NCBI GenBank assembly: GCA_003232595.1
Contig: QIIJ01000183.1
Span: 1-9,262 of the forward strand
Length of the DNA stretch: 9,262 bases
From: Aurantimonadaceae bacterium
GTDB lineage: Bacteria; Pseudomonadota; Alphaproteobacteria; Rhizobiales; Rhizobiaceae
Direction: 5' to 3'
Shown here: one piece after another, positions 7,091-9,262 of the stretch
Layout: every line of letters starts with the position of its first letter
How positions within the stretch are numbered: position 1 is the first letter of the stretch
Made by a program: the position numbers and the translations under genes
The notes under the pieces: generated by a model
What the model was told of the DNA's origin: nothing
Seen by the model: only the letters and a program-made list of their open reading frames with translations
Database searches by the model: none

Positions 7091-8284
7091 TTGAACCAGT
7101 TAAAAACGCCCGACAAGGTATCTGACAAGATGCCCACACAGAGTATTCCCACCCGTCATCCAACGCAGAGAATCGCTGGAAAGGCCCGGCTTCGCCGTCG
7201 CCATTATCTGCTCGTGTTTTCCTTCTTCATCTGGGTTTTCGTTCCGCTGATCGCAACTGGGTTCTACCTCACTACAGTAGCAAAAGATCAATACGCATCC
7301 TACGTCGGCTTTGCCGTGCGTACCGAGGAAGCCAGCTCGGGCGTTGATTTCCTGGGGAGTATCACCCAGCTTTCTACTTCGGGTTCATCTGACACTGATA
7401 TCCTCTACAAATACATTCAGGGAAGACAGATGATTCTTGCAGTCGACGCACAACTGGATTTACGCCAGATATATGAGCGACCGTCAGATCCGGTTTTTTC
7501 CCTGTCCAAAGGCGCAACCATCGAAGATCTCGAAACCTACTGGAAGCGCGTTGTTGATGTGTTTTATGAGCCATCGAGTGGGTTAATTGATGTGCGGGTC
7601 GTCGCCTTCGAGCCGCAAGATTCCCTTGATTTGGCTGAAGTTATCGTTGCCGAAAGCACCATATTGATCAACCGGCTGGCGGCCACAGCCCGCGAAGACA
7701 CCACAGGCTATGCCCAAGAAGAGTTGGACCGGGCGATAGGCCGGCTCAAGCAGGCGCGGCAGGCGATGACAGAGTTTCGCGTCCGCACCCGTATCGTTGA
7801 TCCTCTAGCCGATACACAAGGCCGAATGGGGTTGTTGAATAATCTGCAAGCACAACTGGTTGCAGCCCTGATAGAACTGGACATTCTCCAGCAAACCGTA
7901 TTGCAGGAAAACCCCCGAACTAGACAGATAGAACGCCGGGTTGAAGTTATCCGAAAGCGCATCCTTGACGAGCGCGAGAACTTCGGGGGTGAGCGGTCTG
8001 ATGGGGAAGAAAGTTATTCAATGCTTGTTGGCGCATATGAAAGCCTGTCCGTTGACCTGGAATTTGCGGAGATAAGTTACTTTTCTGCTCTGGCCAGCTA
8101 TGATTCTGCCTTGGCCGAAGCAAGACGGCAATCTCGTTACCTTGCAAAATATACTGAACCCACCTTGGCCGAAGCGTCACAATACCCCAAACGATTTGTC
8201 CTGTTTTTTCTGCTTGCCGGTGGATTGCTGCTTAGCTGGTCAATCGCGATGCTGATCTATTACTCCGTCAGAGACCGCCGATGA
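7091..8284 (+). CDS. kpsE: Capsule export inner-membrane/periplasmic protein, KpsE/CtrB-like (PCP)
   Basis: A 397-residue polysaccharide co-polymerase/export protein that links the inner-membrane ABC exporter to the outer-membrane channel. A short basic cytosolic tail (KARLRRRHY, 31-39) precedes transmembrane helix 1 (about 40-62). A large periplasmic domain follows, with RTEEASSGVDFLG (77-89), the PSSGLIDVRV strand (161-170), and long charged helices likely to form coiled coil (about 206-300 and 320-350). YTEPTLAEASQYPKR (354-368) is the proline-bearing segment typical of the family, directly before helix 2 (about 369-391). Length is usual for KpsE/CtrB. The start is TTG 7091 with AGGA seven bases upstream; ATG 7130 (residue 14) is the alternative. 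Its stop overlaps the next start as ATGA, so it is co-translated with the ATPase. Confidence 0.9.
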   Translation: MNQLKTPDKVSDKMPTQSIPTRHPTQRIAGKARLRRRHYLLVFSFFIWVFVPLIATGFYLTTVAKDQYASYVGFAVRTEEASSGVDFLGSITQLSTSGSSDTDILYKYIQGRQMILAVDAQLDLRQIYERPSDPVFSLSKGATIEDLETYWKRVVDVFYEPSSGLIDVRVVAFEPQDSLDLAEVIVAESTILINRLAATAREDTTGYAQEELDRAIGRLKQARQAMTEFRVRTRIVDPLADTQGRMGLLNNLQAQLVAALIELDILQQTVLQENPRTRQIERRVEVIRKRILDERENFGGERSDGEESYSMLVGAYESLSVDLEFAEISYFSALASYDSALAEARRQSRYLAKYTEPTLAEASQYPKRFVLFFLLAGGLLLSWSIAMLIYYSVRDRR

Positions 8285-8973
8285 TACGGCTTGAATCTCT
8301 GTGCAAATCCTACTTTGTGAATGGCCACGTCAAGAATATAGCAGACAACATATCTGCGGTTTTCCCCGACAAAACGTCCGTGGCCCTGCTGGGACGCAAT
8401 GGTGCCGGCAAGTCCAGCCTGTTGAGAATGATCGCAGGCACCATGGAACCTGATAGCGGTCGGGTGGTCACGGATGGCCATATATCCTGGCCTGTTGGCT
8501 TTTCCGGCAGCTCTCATAAGAACTTGACCGGGCTGCAGAATACACGGTTCGTTGCCCGCATATATGGAATTGACAGTGATCAGCTGGTCGAAAGCGTTCT
8601 TGAATTCTCCGAGCTTGGGGAACATTTCTTTTTGCCTGTCCGCAGCTATTCTTCGGGAATGAGTTCGCGACTGGCATTTGCCCTTTCGATGGGCCTTAAG
8701 TTTGATACCTATCTGATTGATGAGGTCACGTCCGTTGGTGACGCCGCCTTCAAGGAAAAAAGCGAGCGCGTTCTTCTGGAGCGGTTGCAGGAGAGCAGCG
8801 CCATTGTGGTCAGCCATTCGATGTCACTGGTAAAACGGATATGTACCCAAGGGGTTGTCATCGAAAATGGTAAGCTGAACTATTACGAAGATGTTAACGA
8901 AGCTGTCCGTCGCCATCTGGAAAATATGAAGCCTTCTGTAGATATGCCGTTACTCGAGGGACATTTCCTTTAA
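8281..8973 (+). CDS. kpsT: Capsule polysaccharide ABC exporter ATPase, KpsT/CtrD-like
   Basis: A 230-residue ATP-binding subunit that powers glycan export with the KpsM-type permease on the cytosolic face of the inner membrane. Walker A is GRNGAGKSS (38-46). HISWPVGFSGSSHKNLTG (67-84) and NTRFVARIYG (87-96) follow the KpsT pattern. The signature is YSSGMSSRLAF (123-133), the usual SSGM variant of this subfamily. Walker B with catalytic Glu is YLIDE (144-148), the D-loop is SVGD (151-154) and the switch His is in VSHS (177-180). The size and the absence of a C-terminal carbohydrate-binding extension fit KpsT rather than the Wzt type, implying recognition of a common lipid-linked terminus rather than a glycan-specific one. 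ATG 8281 overlaps the preceding stop. Confidence 0.93.
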   Translation: MIRLESLCKSYFVNGHVKNIADNISAVFPDKTSVALLGRNGAGKSSLLRMIAGTMEPDSGRVVTDGHISWPVGFSGSSHKNLTGLQNTRFVARIYGIDSDQLVESVLEFSELGEHFFLPVRSYSSGMSSRLAFALSMGLKFDTYLIDEVTSVGDAAFKEKSERVLLERLQESSAIVVSHSMSLVKRICTQGVVIENGKLNYYEDVNEAVRRHLENMKPSVDMPLLEGHFL

Positions 8974-9003
8974 CCTCCCTGATTTGGGATGCAGGAGATG
9001 TTC

Positions 9004-9117
9004 ATGACCAAGGATCAACGCAAGATTCAGCGCAAACTGCGGATACTTCAACATGCAGCTCCCGTAATCAGCTCTGAAGGCAAGAACGCCGGTGCTGGAA
9101 ATGACGGAATGGTATGA
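9004..9117 (+). pseudogene. Truncated 5' end of an IS481-like transposase
   Basis: ATG 9004 with AGGAG at 8993-8997 opens a 37-codon frame beginning MTKDQRKIQRKLRILQHA. That stretch closely resembles the start of IS481-type (integrase-core) transposases, which continue with a helix-turn-helix of the kind ...CRYFGI..SFYRW. Here the likeness stops after about 18 residues and the frame runs to TGA at 9115-9117 with unrelated residues. Either a deletion has joined the IS start to other DNA or the gene has decayed. The match is from memory of the family and short, so moderate confidence only. Confidence 0.5.
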
Positions 9118-9221
9118 ACGCAAGCTGAAACTCTTCAGGAAACGACCGTATTAACTTACGGGATGTAACAGCTGGGGACAGCCCTTTACCAAAAGTTCCA
9201 TGGGTTTTTCAGGTGGAATAA
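9068..9221 (+). pseudogene. Unidentified frame-broken coding remnant
   Basis: A frame open from 9068 reads SALKARTPVLEMTEWYERK and then LKLFRKRPY, ending in TAA at 9152-9154. Moving by one base, the next frame continues from 9153 as NLRDVTAGDSPLPKV and PWVFQVE, ending in TAA at 9219-9221. The two pieces together look like the C-terminal about 50 residues of a real protein split by a single frameshift, but I do not recognise the family. It overlaps the end of the truncated transposase frame in another phase, consistent with a deletion junction near 9058-9068. The rest of the window to 9262 shows nothing assignable. Confidence 0.28.
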
Positions 9222-9262
9222 TCATCAATCAACGGGCTTGGCTTGGCCAGAGTCAGCAGCGC

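Noticed and set aside
8260..8817. 185-residue minus-strand open frame
   Set aside because: Antisense to the KpsT-type ATPase, whose Walker A, signature and Walker B motifs are unambiguous.
8976..8986. Terminator after the KpsT-type gene
   Set aside because: Only a very short tccc/ggga pairing is present and no T-run follows.
9146..9161. Small hairpin ccgta-ttaact-tacgg as a terminator
   Set aside because: The stem is only 5 bp and no T-run follows; it lies inside the decayed coding remnant.
9209..9262. Possible 3' end of a minus-strand gene (ALLTLAKPSPLIDDYST then TGA)
   Set aside because: Only 17 codons are visible before the window edge, with no recognisable family, so chance openness cannot be excluded.

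Overview
The window carries part of a surface-polysaccharide (capsule/EPS) locus, most likely from an alphaproteobacterium. That placement is an inference. It rests on an IS5-family (IS427-group-like) transposase and a capsule ABC exporter that both resemble alphaproteobacterial versions, and on moderate-GC coding sequence; there is no rRNA or housekeeping gene to fix the taxon.

Layout. Positions 1-918 hold the 5' (transposase-start) end of a decayed IS on the minus strand, broken by several small indels including an exact 14-bp tandem duplication. Positions 919-1171 are non-coding and contain a diverged 31-bp tandem repeat and a plausible promoter. Positions 1172-6114 form a compact plus-strand operon of five genes with tiny gaps or overlaps: a UDP-sulfoquinovose synthase homologue (SQD1/SqdB type), a second NAD-dependent sugar epimerase (GalE-like), a class I methyltransferase with an extra C-terminal domain, a GT-B (GT4-like) glycosyltransferase and a GT-A (GT2-like) glycosyltransferase. 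Positions 6205-7011 (minus strand) encode a KpsM-type ABC-2 permease. Divergently, 7091-8973 (plus strand) encode a KpsE-type inner-membrane/periplasmic co-polymerase and a KpsT-type ATPase. The 79-bp divergent gap contains a 9-bp inverted repeat. Positions 8974-9262 look like decayed sequence: a truncated start of an IS481-like transposase and an unidentified frame-broken coding remnant.

Working model. The operon makes nucleotide sugars, including probably UDP-sulfoquinovose, then transfers and methylates sugars. The KpsM/KpsT ABC transporter with KpsE exports the finished glycan. No outer-membrane Wza/KpsD partner, no KpsC/KpsS lipid-linker synthases and no sulfolipid glycosyltransferase lie inside the window. 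The most interesting inference is that the sulfoquinovose-type sugar goes into an exported polysaccharide rather than into membrane sulfolipid. The locus is bordered by IS debris on both sides, as expected of a horizontally exchanged glycan island.
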